Positions 1-11,061 of a stretch of DNA of 64,000 nucleotides are shown here, in pieces. The translations under genes were made by a program, and so were the position numbers. Numbering within the stretch: position 1 is the stretch's first letter; every line of letters begins with the position of its first letter. A model generated the notes under the pieces. The model ran no database searches and had not been told where the DNA came from. It saw only the letters and a list, made by a program, of their open reading frames with translations. The DNA comes from Argentina anserina (Eukaryota; Streptophyta; Magnoliopsida; Rosales; Rosaceae), in contig NC_065874.1 of NCBI RefSeq assembly GCF_933775445.1, forward strand, positions 10,187,001-10,251,000, read 5' to 3'.

Positions 1-2223
1 ATTGGTAACAGAGTGGTAGGGCGTATGATACGTCCATAAAGTGGTAATACAATTATTGAATGGAGATCCACTTTTTGTCGACGTGACATTCCAAACTGGT
101 TTTGGTTCGACTATAGACAATTGATGTTACGCATTGTTCTTGGCTGAGCGAGAAATATAAGGTGATGGAGAAGTCTCAATGTGGCGATATGAATTAATTA
201 TTTGCTAGATGAGCATTTAAATGAGAACGCTGGTCTTTCAGGATTTAATGATCTTGGTGTTGGGGATTGGAACTTCACAATGCCACAGGTCCAAATGAGA
301 CGCAATGGCGGTGAAGTAACTCTGTTGAAGGTAAGGTATGAGATGACCTTAGCTTAAAGGTGTTTTGACGAATTTTTTTCGTGACAAGCACATTCCAACC
401 GGTAAAGAAATGGTTGAGAATCAAATTTTCTTTTCAAGTGCAAGTGGTGTTAGTATGGGGGGACTTAGATGCTCTTCTTCCCTCTGTGCATCAGATTATT
501 ATTGTTGGATAAGGCGAAGTTGACTGAAGTGTTCAACAAGGGATAATTCTACGATAAAGAGTAATCAATTATATTGATGTTTGCAGAGAAGTTATGTTGG
601 CCGAATGTGTCGGCCATGAGAGTTCTTAATGAAAGTAAAGAAACAACTGTTTAGAGTGGTGGTGTAGCAACCATTTTTGGGTTGATTTTGAGGAGACAAT
701 AGACCCAATAACCAACTTCTGTTGTTGAATTAATTGCAGAACTTATTAGTACTACGACGGTGGGGGAAATAAATATGTTAGATGATGCCACTGGTGCGTT
801 TGTGTGGGACCGTATGTCATGAATTTGAGGCATGTATGAACCAGGGGTAAAGTATATCGCGGTCGCGGTCTTGTAGGATTTTGCGTTGTAAATTAGCTTA
901 ATTTTCATGTTCCACCGTTGTGGGATAAATGCCACCTTGGTCTGACTTGTAAATTGTGGCGCACCACTCAGGGAAGCAAGAAGATGAAATTAATTTTCGA
1001 CGGTAAGTTTTGATGAGAGGGGTAGGATGCGTGATGCATCTCTCTTGTGGTGGTGGTAGAATTTTCTACAACCTTTTGCGTATATTAGTCGATTCTCTGG
1101 TGAACTGTTTGAGAGTAATTCTTAGTCCAAGGTGGTGTTCTGTGGTGGTTGTGAACTCGATGAGTTAAGATTTCCTTATCGTGTTACCGATACAAATAGG
1201 GTACTTGGGTGGGTATCATGCACGACAACTTTTTATGGTTATAATAAGATAATCTTGAAATGAGGTTATTTTGTTGATTGGAAGGAATGGTAGGTTTGTA
1301 TTCTAGCGATGCATTGTGGTGAAGTCATGAAGGTATTGTCGTGATAAAGCACGTTTATTGGAAAACCACTATGTGTGATGAAAGTAGTAGGCATGTGTTA
1401 ATCATTGATTTGACTCGTGTTAGATGTTGAGAGTTTTGACCATGCTTAGTGGTAGGAGCTAACTCATGACGTGAGGATAGTCTGTCAAATCGCAAGAGAG
1501 TGGTGAACTAGACAAAAGAGGGCGTAGACGCCTCCATGCTGAAAACATCATTATGTTTCAGGAGGATGATTATAATTTGAGTAGCTCACATGCGACTATT
1601 ATTGTTAGGACATGTGACAAATGGTCTGATGGAGGAAGTTTGAGGTAACTGAAGATAGGTTGAGAGCTTGTATGCTGGATTTTAAAGTAGCTGTGAAATC
1701 ATTTGACATTGATTGAGTTCGCCTACAACGACAGTTACCATTCCAGCATCGGCATGGTACCCTGTGAGGCACTTAAGGTAGACCATGTCGAACACCTATC
1801 TGTTGGGTCAAGTTGGATGTAGTGAGATTTGACAAGAAAGAAAGTTGGCGGAGGTATGTTGGGCCTTTGAGATTCTCGAGAAGGTGGGAAAACTAGCCTT
1901 GCCTACTAGCATGTCGGACTTTCACAATGCCTTCTACATTTCCATGCTGAGGAAGTATGATCCTGATGTGGCATATGTGATCGATCATAACACCATTGAA
2001 GTGAAGGAAAATGCTACATTTGTTGTCGAACCGGTTCGTATTTTGGATAGGTCTACAAAGGAGCTTCGGAGGAAAGACGTGGAGCTAGTCAAGGTATTGT
2101 GGAGTCACCATGATGAGAGTGATGCATCTTGGGAGCTAGAGTCAGACATGATGACCAGATATCCACAGTTGATTGTTGAGTGAGCTTGAATTTCGGGACG
2201 AAATTCCTTTAAGGGGGGTAGAT
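1..2223 (+). mobile_element. Decayed internal region of a Ty3/gypsy retrotransposon
   Basis: This stretch lies directly 5' of a long LTR and ends in a polypurine tract (2211-2218, AAGGGGGG), so it is the 3' internal part of an LTR retrotransposon on the plus strand. No long reading frame survives before 1700. Recognisable coding remnants appear only near the end: the integrase motif EFAYNDSYHSSIG is encoded around 1715-1755, followed by the integrase C-terminus and chromo-like tail. The rest is full of stops and small deletions, so gag, protease and reverse transcriptase cannot be assigned. The 5' LTR is outside the window. The class is clear from the tail; the lineage (Tekay/Del-like, from LTR length and terminus) is an inference. 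Confidence 0.75.
1711..2183 (+). pseudogene. gypsy integrase C-terminus and chromo-like tail (pol remnant)
   Basis: From 1715 one frame reads through the end of the integrase core (EFAYNDSYHSSIG, then a degraded form of the usual APYEALYGR block). After frameshifts the frame opens again at 1845-2183 and gives 112 residues: the GPFEIL-like segment (here WAFEILEKVGKLALP), the DFHNAFYISMLRKY segment typical of plant gypsy integrases, and a tail with LVKVLWSHHDESDASWELE, which matches the chromodomain-like end of chromovirus pol. The stop at 2181-2183 is followed within 30 bases by the polypurine tract, as expected for the end of pol. The fragment is inactive because the upstream pol is broken. 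Confidence 0.8.
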
Positions 2224-2543
2224 TGTAATAACCCCAATTTTACGAACAATATTAGTTTGATTCGAACTCTATAAAATTTCGAATTTTAATTAGAATGAAT
2301 GTGTTTGGTTGCGATGTTATTAAACGAGAAACGGAAACGTTCTCGGAACGTTTAAATTCTAAAAACGTTACATTTCCGTAACGTTTATATCGACGTTTAT
2401 TCCGTCGATCGGTTGCGAAAACTTCATTCACGAAAGTTGTAGAGCGCGTCGATACGAGTTCGTGGATATGTGACGCGTTCTAATCGGACGACGTACGTAA
2501 AAGTTATTAACGATCGAAGTTGTTTCCGATTTTGGAAACAAGT

Positions 2544-2550
2544 ATATAAG
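2544..2550 (+). promoter_or_regulatory. TATA-like box in the LTR
   Basis: TATATAAG lies about 320 bp into the LTR and about 25-30 bp before a leader with an AGGGTTT / AAACCCT pair and a long CT-rich run, the usual look of a plant core promoter and 5' leader. It is the likely start of the retrotransposon transcript (U3/R border), by inference only. Confidence 0.45.
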
Positions 2551-3515
2551 GACATTTTGGAGATTAGGGTTTCCATAATTAGAAAACCCTATCTCTCTTC
2601 ACTTCCGCCTCCCTCCTTCCTTTCCCTCTCTCTCTCTCTCGGATCTCTCTCTTCTCTTTCTCCTTCTTCTTCCTTCCCGAGTTTCCTTCCTCTCATCTCT
2701 CTCTCTCGGTTCCTTCTCCTCCCTCTCCCTCTCGACCCCGAGCTCCTCCCTCACCCTCTAGACTCGCAACCCTCTCTTCTTCTCTCTCTCCCGACTCTCC
2801 CTACCCTTTGAAACTCTCACCGATCCGCCGCCTTCCGAGCAACGTGGCCCTCACCGCCGGCCTAGGAGGCACCGCGCCTACCCCTGCAAGCAACCCCAAG
2901 GAGGACGCACCCACTCGAGTCGTGCCGGAGCTCCACGGATCGCTCCAAGTTTCTGCGTTCTCCACCACCGTGTCAAGCCGAACTCCGGTGGTTTTCGAGC
3001 TCCGATCGAGGTGAGGATAGCCTAGGTTTGTTGATGAGATGTTGTTGTTGAATTTTGGTGTGTTGTTGTGATGTTTTGGTGGAGATCGGAGGTCGGAGAG
3101 GATGGAGGGGTACCGCCGCCTTAGGCGGCGCGTGTGAGGAAGTGGGAGGGTCTAGGGGCGGCGTGAGGCCGTGGCGGAGAAGAGGGGAGAAAAAGGGAGA
3201 GAAATGGGGCGGCGGTGGCGTGTTACGCGCCGTCCCTGGGCTCGGCGCGTGTGCCCCACGCGCGGCCTGCCGGCGGGTGGCGCGTGTACCCCACGCGCCG
3301 CCACGTGCGGTGGTGCGACAGTGTTTTCCGATAGGGGTATTTTGGTAATTTACTGAAATGTAAATGTAAATTTTATTTACTACGGTAAATGTAATTAATT
3401 TTTACCTTCGGTAAATGTAATTATAAATTACTTTCAGTAAATGTAAAAAGTAATTTGTAAAAGGGTAATTTCGTAAATTTTATTTACTGAGATTGTATTT
3501 ACATTTAAATCGTAC

Positions 3516-3795
3516 GTATACGTACAGAAATACGTATTAATATTTATACGTACAGAAATACGTATTAATATTTATACGTACAGAAATACGTATTAATATT
3601 TATACGTACAGAATTACGTATTATTATTTATACGTACAGAAATACGTATTTAATATTTATACGTACAGAAATACGTATTTAATATTTATACGTACAGAAA
3701 TACGTACATAATAATTATACGTACAGAAATACGTATATATTATTTATACGTACAGAAATACGTATATAGTATTTATACGTACAGAAATACGTATA
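3516..3795. repeat. Tandem array, about 10 copies of a 28-29 bp unit inside the LTR
   Basis: The core ATACGTACAGAAATACGTAT recurs about every 28-29 bases (near 3517, 3546, 3574, 3602, 3630, 3658, 3688, 3717, 3746 and 3775), separated by variable AT spacers. Each core is itself an inverted repeat, with ATACGTA and TACGTAT flanking CAGAAA, so each copy can form a small hairpin. Copies differ by single bases and by spacer length. Confidence 0.85.
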
Positions 3796-5351
3796 AATCG
3801 TATATTTGTACAGTAACCGTGAATAGTGAACAGTAATTTCGTATAAACCAAAATTGCTGAACAGTAACAGTATATTACTGTTTTGGCATTTAAAGGTTTA
3901 CGAAGCGATTCTAAATGCTTGTTTTATCTTTTTAAGGTGATCGCTAAATCGAGGAAAGGGATTATTATCGGAAATTGAGGAATTACGCTCAAGTCAATAA
4001 GGTGAGTAAAATCTCACTGAATTACGAATCTACCCTCGCGGTGATTCAACATTTTTGCAAGTGTGTTTATTTAATGAATTACAACATGTATATAACTTAG
4101 TGGACTACGTATATATATAGTATAATGGTAATAAATACATATATATATATATATAGTTCATTAAATTACATACTGTTATTAATTCATTAAAAATAGTCAT
4201 TTCAGTGACAGAAAAATTGTGCATGTGTGATTTTAATGGTACGATATGATGTGAGATTATCGTACGTAATTTTTCAGGTGATTATGAAATATGACATGTA
4301 TATGATATAGTGGACTATGTATATATTGTATAAATGGTAAATAAATACAAATATATATAGTTTGCTATATAATATACTGTTATGATTTTTATTATGATAT
4401 ATTGTGAAAGTTTTAGAACGTACAATATGATGAGTGATTATTGTACATGAATTTATCTCGGAAAATGTGAAATATTGTGATTTGTCTTCGGACGTGATGT
4501 GTGGTACAATATGATGTGAGATTATTGTACATGTGAGGCAAGTCGGAACCTAGCCTTTGGCCGGGCGAAAGTTACGATACAGTTAGAGCTCTAGTCTGTC
4601 TGCCATAGTACTGCATGAGGTAACGGGTGGTTATCTGATCATGGGTACTCAGCTTGTTTTGGATGTTGGGTGGCGGGTGGTTACCCAACATCAGCGGTAT
4701 ACTAAGTGAGGGGTAACGGACGTGTACCAGCGCTCATTAGTTACCATTTTGTGAAAGTTTTAGAGTAACCAGATGGGTTGCTCGTTTTCTCATGATTTTC
4801 ATTTACTGTGTTGTTGGAGTTGTGTCTTTTATGAGACGAGAGTTATTTTAATATTTTACTCATACGAGCTGTAAAGCTTACCGGGTTTGTGTTGCAATCC
4901 CGGTGCACCAATTTCAATGGTGTAGGGGATACTTCCGCAGGTGCTGAGTAGTGGTGATTGAGTGACGACCCGAGGACTCGAAGTCGATCGCATCCCGTCG
5001 TGGTGAGGTTCCAGCGTGGATTGTGTGTGTGATTTGGTGTGATTTTATTTGTGAGGTTGTTGTGAGGATTATACAATCTCATTTGTTATATGTTGAATTA
5101 TCATTTGGGTTTGTAATAATCGGCTTAACTGAGTTATATTTTAAACTCAGATGTGATCCGCTGTTACGCTTTAATGATTTCGATTTATTTGAGATTATTT
5201 GGTGTTTAATGACTTTAGAATTTTGAGTTTTTAAGCTCGAAATTTTGGGGTCGTTACATGAACAAAGTGAAAGCAAGTAATTAATTAACCTCTTAGGCTA
5301 GTAAATTCTGGCTACAAAGAAAACAGGGCATCAAAGTATGTAGAATAGTAC

Positions 5352-8154
5352 CAGAAACAGCATATAGTGCACATAATGCTTGGAAGCCGACAGAACGATC
5401 CTGTACGAAGAGTGAAAAAAATATGAAACTGTAAGTACGTAGAACTATATGAAATAGGCGTTATAAATTAGTTTAATTAGTTATGTAAGCTTCTGGTTCT
5501 ATAATAGAAGAGCGTACCAGGTGATGTATCGGGACAGAGGTCAAACTTCCAAATCTGCCATTGATTCGTCCAACAATCTCATGAACCTGACTTGTAAGCT
5601 TTTGATCTGTGTTGATGCACAAATCAGCAAGTTTTAACTCCATATTCATCTAATTATATATGCCATACGTACTAGAAAAATTAAACCAGCTACATCATGT
5701 AACTTATAGAGGAATCACTCAGCACGAGGAGGATGGAAGGTGGAATGCAAATACTCTTCTACATGCAGAGAAAAAAGATGGAAAAAAAAAAAAGAAGCAC
5801 TAGACAAGATATGTTAAGGAAGGGCCATACATTCGGGAACGTCTGTTCTTGATGGCACAGCAATTTGCAGCAAAATCACTTTGTCTCGCCAATTTGGGTT
5901 TTCCTCAAGAAACTTTTCAAACGCCAGTATCTTTTGAGGGATTCCTTTGATCATATCAAGTCGATCAACACCCAATATCACCTATCATGTCAAACAGTCA
6001 TAATTTAATAGAAAGACACAAATTCATTCAACTTAAGCAAGAAAGATACAAATTCATACATTTTGCCTTGTTACATTCATGCTCAAGACTATTACAGATT
6101 AGTGTTTGAAACATGCTCGATCTCTAAAATAGTTGATAAATTAAAAACAGTGTTCATGGAGAATAGATGAAACATGCAACTCATCCTATATTCAATAAAG
6201 ACAAGCATTATCCAACAATGTTTTAGGAAAACTGAAGACCCAAGTTTTTTCTCTCCATACACTCCACAATTATCTTGTATTATCCTACAGTCTACCTGAA
6301 GTCCTAAATTCTTAGTAATCGTTAAAAATATCATTCATAAATAACATTCAACATATAAAAAAATGTATTTGAGTGCCTGCAACATCAACACTTGCCTTTC
6401 GACCCGCAAATTTTTCTCTCAGCTCCGTAATATGTTCTTGGACTTTGGGATCTTCAAGCGTTCGTGTGAAGCGATCCGGGTCTATTCCAATAGGAAACTG
6501 AAATATCAAACACCGAAAGCTAAGCAAGATTTGATATACAGTGTGTATACAGCATACTTCAATGAATAGAGTACATTTTGTTGGGCATAAAAAAAAAATC
6601 TGAAACAAAAGGGTTTAGAAAAATGTTGGTACCACAGCCACTCGAGTAATCCTCCCTTCATCCCGAAGTCCTTCAGTAGTCGCCTTGAGCCCAAGAATGT
6701 GAGTGCAAGAATCGACAAAATTTCTTGCAAATTCGTATGTATGAAAACTGAAAAGCATATAAATATAATCAATATGCATATTTAGGGATATGCCGGTTGT
6801 CTATGTTAAAATTCAATTATCAATGAATTGAAAATGCAGATACTGAAAGGAAAACAAATGAAGAAAACGGAGAAGCTAGGGTTTGGAGACTATATTGCGA
6901 CTATCCTAATTGATAGAAATTGATCCAAGATTACTGACTAATTTTTTATGATAGCTAGCATCTTGAATTGGGGTATAGCTAGTCTAGTCGCTCTAGCGAA
7001 ACTCGATCGGTAGCAACTATCTTAAGCAAAGTAACATATACTTACCCGACTAAATCAGCTGCAAGAACTGAGCGCAGGAGCTCTGATCTTGATGGCAGTG
7101 TCCTATGAATTTCAGAGGAAGGAAAGGAAGTGTGGAGAAACCAACCGACTTTCATCTTACTGTTAAAGTCCTTCAAGTACTTCGGAAGAAACATAAGATG
7201 GTAGTCATGGCACCAAACAACATCACCCTCTTCATAGTGCGCCTTTACTACATCTGCAAACATTTGATTCGCCTTCCTATATGCCGAAAACTGCGACTGG
7301 AAACTCCGAGTGGAGGTCCGATCTTCTTGTGGAAACCCAAGGTAATGGAATAGAGGCCATAAAATATTGTTGCAAAAGCCATTGTAATATTGATGAACAA
7401 GCTCCTCATCAAGGAAGACGGGAATACATTTCTGCAGGGAACATATAGTGAGATAGTGAATTTAAAGTGTTTAAACAGTCACAACTCAAAACGCAATTAG
7501 TAAGAAAGAGCTGGATCTATCTCTATGAATGATAGATTATCAAACATCCATTCATCATGCATGTAAAGAAATTTGAACCTTTTCAGCTAGAGCTTTAGTA
7601 AGTGACTTCTGTCCAATATCATCTGGCACATTTACCCCAGCCCATCCAATCCACCTTGCCTCAATATCATTTACACCTTTAAATAACCACAAACATCACG
7701 TAATATTAGCTTCATCTTTTGAGGTGGAAAATTAAATCGTAATTTGAAAGAACGTACATGCATGACAAGCCAGGATACAGATCGAGTAGCTGAGTAGGCG
7801 AAATTTTCAATAGGAACTAAGACATCACGTACCTGAAAGGGCACTGACCAGACCGCCAGGACTTATCTCCAAAGACCATGAATCTTCACCTTCCCTAACA
7901 GCAGAGACGGGTAACCTGTTAGCCACAACCATCAGCCGTTGTCTGTGAAGCCTCCCCCCTTCTTGCTTCTCATGATTAGCATTCAGAGCCGTCGCGGCTG
8001 GAGCCCCGTTCAAGTATTTTTCGACCAAAGAATTTTCAGAGATCACCTCTTCTCTTTCATGCTCAGATGGTAGAATTACTCTACCACTAGTTTTCAGAAG
8101 TTCTCCCAATCCGGGAATGTTGGATGAATTACTGTTGTACATGGTCCCTGCCAT
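5352..8154 (-). CDS. TPS1: Class I trehalose-6-phosphate synthase, N-terminal half; gene interrupted by an LTR retrotransposon
   Basis: Makes trehalose-6-phosphate from UDP-glucose and glucose-6-phosphate, a sugar signal needed for growth and flowering. Eight coding exons (minus strand): 7833-8154, 7579-7676, 7046-7431, 6633-6747, 6396-6497, 5831-5981, 5518-5606, 5352-5400. All junction phases agree and give about 437 residues of a family that is usually about 940. The protein has a short N-terminal extension, then RQRLMVVANRLPVSAV (about residue 75), WIGWAGVNVP, VVWCHDYHLMFLP (about 211-223), GWFLHT and GVDRLDMIKGIPQK. The 6396/5981 intron starts with GC (AAG|GCAAGT). The last visible exon encodes DRSVGFQALCALYAVS and ends at a GT site; the LTR begins 94 bases further on, so the rest of the synthase domain and the phosphatase-like domain must lie left of the retrotransposon or be lost. 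The visible half has no stop or frameshift. Confidence 0.88.
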
Positions 8155-8650
8155 ACCTTCACTCTAGTGGTCGATGCACCTTCGATTCTATTAGCAAAAC
8201 GTCCCTGGGAGGCTGGAAGAATCGTGACATACATTTTAAGCATAACTTACAGCCAAACATAAGCTTTGAATTTTCGACATTTTGGTCTATAGGTACTCAT
8301 TTATAAAATCATGACAACCGGGCCAAACAAAAAAGATCATGCAAAAAATAACTATGGTCAATATCATTCTTCAGAAAGAAATATCGATCCAAGTAAGTGT
8401 AAGACAGTTCAGAACCAGTAAGCAAGCTAGGGAAACTATAATCAAAGCTCACGTCATAATATTATGTAATCTAAATTAAGACAAGAACAACCCCGGAAAC
8501 CGACCTGTTATAGAGAGGTGTGTCAACTAAAACAGAGACACTGGGATAGAGCGGAGAGAGATCGATGGCAAAGAAGTGAGAAGTCACTTAACGAAGTCTA
8601 CCCTATATATAAGTGTGACACGATCCTTTCCTAAATTACTGGAGGCAGAA
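8155..8650 (-). promoter_or_regulatory. TPS1 5' leader and core promoter region
   Basis: On the minus strand TTATATATAGG at about 8602-8612 is a good TATA box, followed by a CT-rich leader (8520-8580). A possible donor (ACAG|GTCGGT, near 8510) and candidate acceptors just before the ATG at 8154 suggest a 5'-UTR intron, which is usual in TPS1 genes. The exact transcript start cannot be read from sequence. Confidence 0.4.
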
Positions 8651-10330
8651 CTGACACAAAATCGTCTCCCAATGTCAGACAAATCTTAGTATCTTCCAGT
8701 AATGAAAGAACAAGAATATTATAACTTAAAATTTCCTGTTTCATAACAGAATAGAACGAAATAGAGTAAGAAAAAAGAGAGCAATGATGCTCTCTGGTTA
8801 ATTTATTTGTTTTGCATTATAGGACAGAAAAAGGCCGCATGAAAAGGAAATCAAATATTAAGATGAGTTCATCGTTGCTATTGGAGAAAACCTAATCTAT
8901 GTGCGTTTTCTGGTCAATTTGAGTAATCATAACAAGAATAATGAAAGAAAATCATTCCTGATTCAGTAAACTTAAATTGAGTCGTTCTCCTGCTCATCAA
9001 TGAAATACATCTAACAAGGAAGAAAAGTAATATCTTGCTTAAGATTTTACTCTGACAGTCGATGAAGTAAAAGAGGAAAAAGATACACTAGAAGAGTAGA
9101 AGTGTGAATAAAAGGGAAAGTGCAATTGGTTCTTAATACAAACCGTTAGCTTAACAATCCCTTCTCCTCACCCCTAGCTAATCTAAAACTTGATTTTTTC
9201 ATGACCTAATAGATTAATTCATAAGCATGTGCTAGAGGGAACTATGAACAAGCTTCCTTAGGAGTTGGACACTTCCGTAACAAAAATATGTTCGAAAACT
9301 TTATAGCCATGCAGTAATTTCTAATTATAATTTCCCAGAATTAATATCGACTCTTTATCCTATATTGTTTTCGTTTCAAATTTCTTCCTTGTTCTTTTTC
9401 CAATCAAATATAATTTTCTTATGAAAATCTTTTCTTGGATTTAAGTAAGCATCATTATCACATGCTTCCTCGTATTCGCTCTACATATCCTCTAATTAAC
9501 TGATAACTATCTTCATAACTGGCTAACTCCATCAAAGATGCCACAGTTAAAAGAGGCACAACTCATCACTTGGATTGGAATCATTGGATCATATGATTGA
9601 TAGGAATAGTATTCAACTCGTTGCACCTCGCTCCATAGTCGGCTACGTAGTACGTTGGTTAACCCCAGATTTGATAATTTTTTTATTCCTGAGTTCCAAC
9701 TTAATTAATTAATATGATGACAATTTTGAACTCCTTGGAGTAAATTAAGCTCGTGTTTTAGAAATTCGTATTAAGATTGAAAATCGACTTCGACCTTATG
9801 ATCTAGTACGTAACTCCAATACATTGATCTAGTCCAATATAAAGCTGAAGAATTTTCTGATTAGAACTTATGCATGGATTTTGATTTTTCAATATTTACA
9901 ATGTTGCCTAGCTAGATCAACATGAGCCTCTTCTTTGACAATGTCCATAAATTCCTCTTTCGATCCCTTTTTACTTGGACAGATTGATCAACTCATTGTT
10001 GCACAAAAACACACTGTAACACTCATGTATACACAAGCCCATACAGGCAACATGGGCAAACAAAACACGACGATAGAATTGTGTACGTACAACTCCCACA
10101 GCCCCAGGACCAAAACAACAAAACTTGGTCTGCCGTTTTATTCAATCACCCATGTCGTAAATACGTCTCTCATTATTGGGTACGAAACACTGAACCAGTG
10201 TCCTCTCAGGAGAGATAGCTTGTTCAATTCACTCACACACGCACCACCAGCTAGCCAGCACCCACCACGCACTCCCCACTCTCTCATCTTCCGTAAATCC
10301 CCGCGCGTGTTCCTCACCTCCAGCTAACTC
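8651..10330. other. Intergenic, AT-rich, no gene seen
   Basis: No reading frame with recognisable protein similarity and no clear repeat border. The last 400 bases (from about 9935) become C-rich and carry the upstream region of the isopentenyltransferase relic. Confidence 0.6.
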
Positions 10331-11061
10331 CCAGCTCAGCTCCCCCTCCCTCTCACAGTCTCACGCATAAAACACAGCCTTCCCTCTCCTCCCCGGTTTC
10401 TGCTCCATACCCTAAACCAAATGGACCTCTCAGGCCCAAAACAGAAGCTCCTTGTCGTCATGAGCGCCACCGGCGCCGGCAAATGGCGGCTCTCGCTCGA
10501 TCTCGCCGCGAGGTTCCCTCCGGCCACGTTCGAGGTCATCAACGCCCACAAAATGCAGGTCTACAGAGGCCTCGACGTCACCACCAACAAGCTCTCTGCC
10601 TCCGAACGACGCGTCCTCGGCGAGTTCGACTCCCGCGACGGCGACCTCACCGCCGCGGAGTTCCGCCGGCTCGCGGCGCAGGCAGTGGATGGTATTCTCT
10701 CCCGGAGGAAGGTCCCGGTGCTCGTCGGCGGGTCCAACTCGTTCATCCACGCGCTGCTCGTCGAGAGGTCCGACCCGGACGTCGTCGACGCGTTCGACGG
10801 CGAGGTGGCGGCGTCGTCGGAGCCCCGGTACGACTGCTGCTTTCTCTGGGTGGACGTGTCGCTGCCGGTTCTGACGGCGTACTTGTCGCAGCGAGTGGAA
10901 GAGATGGTCGACTCGGGGATGTTTCTGGAGCTGGCCGAGTTTCACGGGCAGAACCTGGCGGTCCGGAGCGGTAAAAGGAAGGCGATCGGGTGGCGGAGTT
11001 CAGCCGTTGAGAAGGGGAGTGTATGAGGAGGCGGTGAGGAGATTTAAGAGTGTACCTTACA

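Larger units (their letters stand above)
2224..5258 (+). repeat. Long terminal repeat (3' LTR) of the gypsy element, about 3.0 kb
   Basis: The LTR starts TGTAATAACCCC right after the polypurine tract and ends GGGGTCGTTACA at 5258; these ends are inverted repeats with two mismatches and have the canonical TG...CA form. A length of 3,035 bp fits the long LTRs of Tekay/Del-type chromoviruses. Inside are a TATA-like box at 2544-2550, a pyrimidine-rich leader (about 2600-2800), a GC-rich block with short open frames (2808-3350), a tandem array at 3516-3795 and AT-rich sequence up to 4500. The expected 5-bp target duplication would begin with TGAAC at 5259-5263, but its partner is outside the window. 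Confidence 0.85.

Noticed and set aside
1..1700. Search for intact gag or RT of the gypsy element
   Set aside because: Only scattered short frames remain; nothing could be assigned with confidence.
3516..3795. Regular repeats resembling a CRISPR array
   Set aside because: Spacers are short, similar AT words, and the array lies inside a plant LTR; it is a minisatellite.
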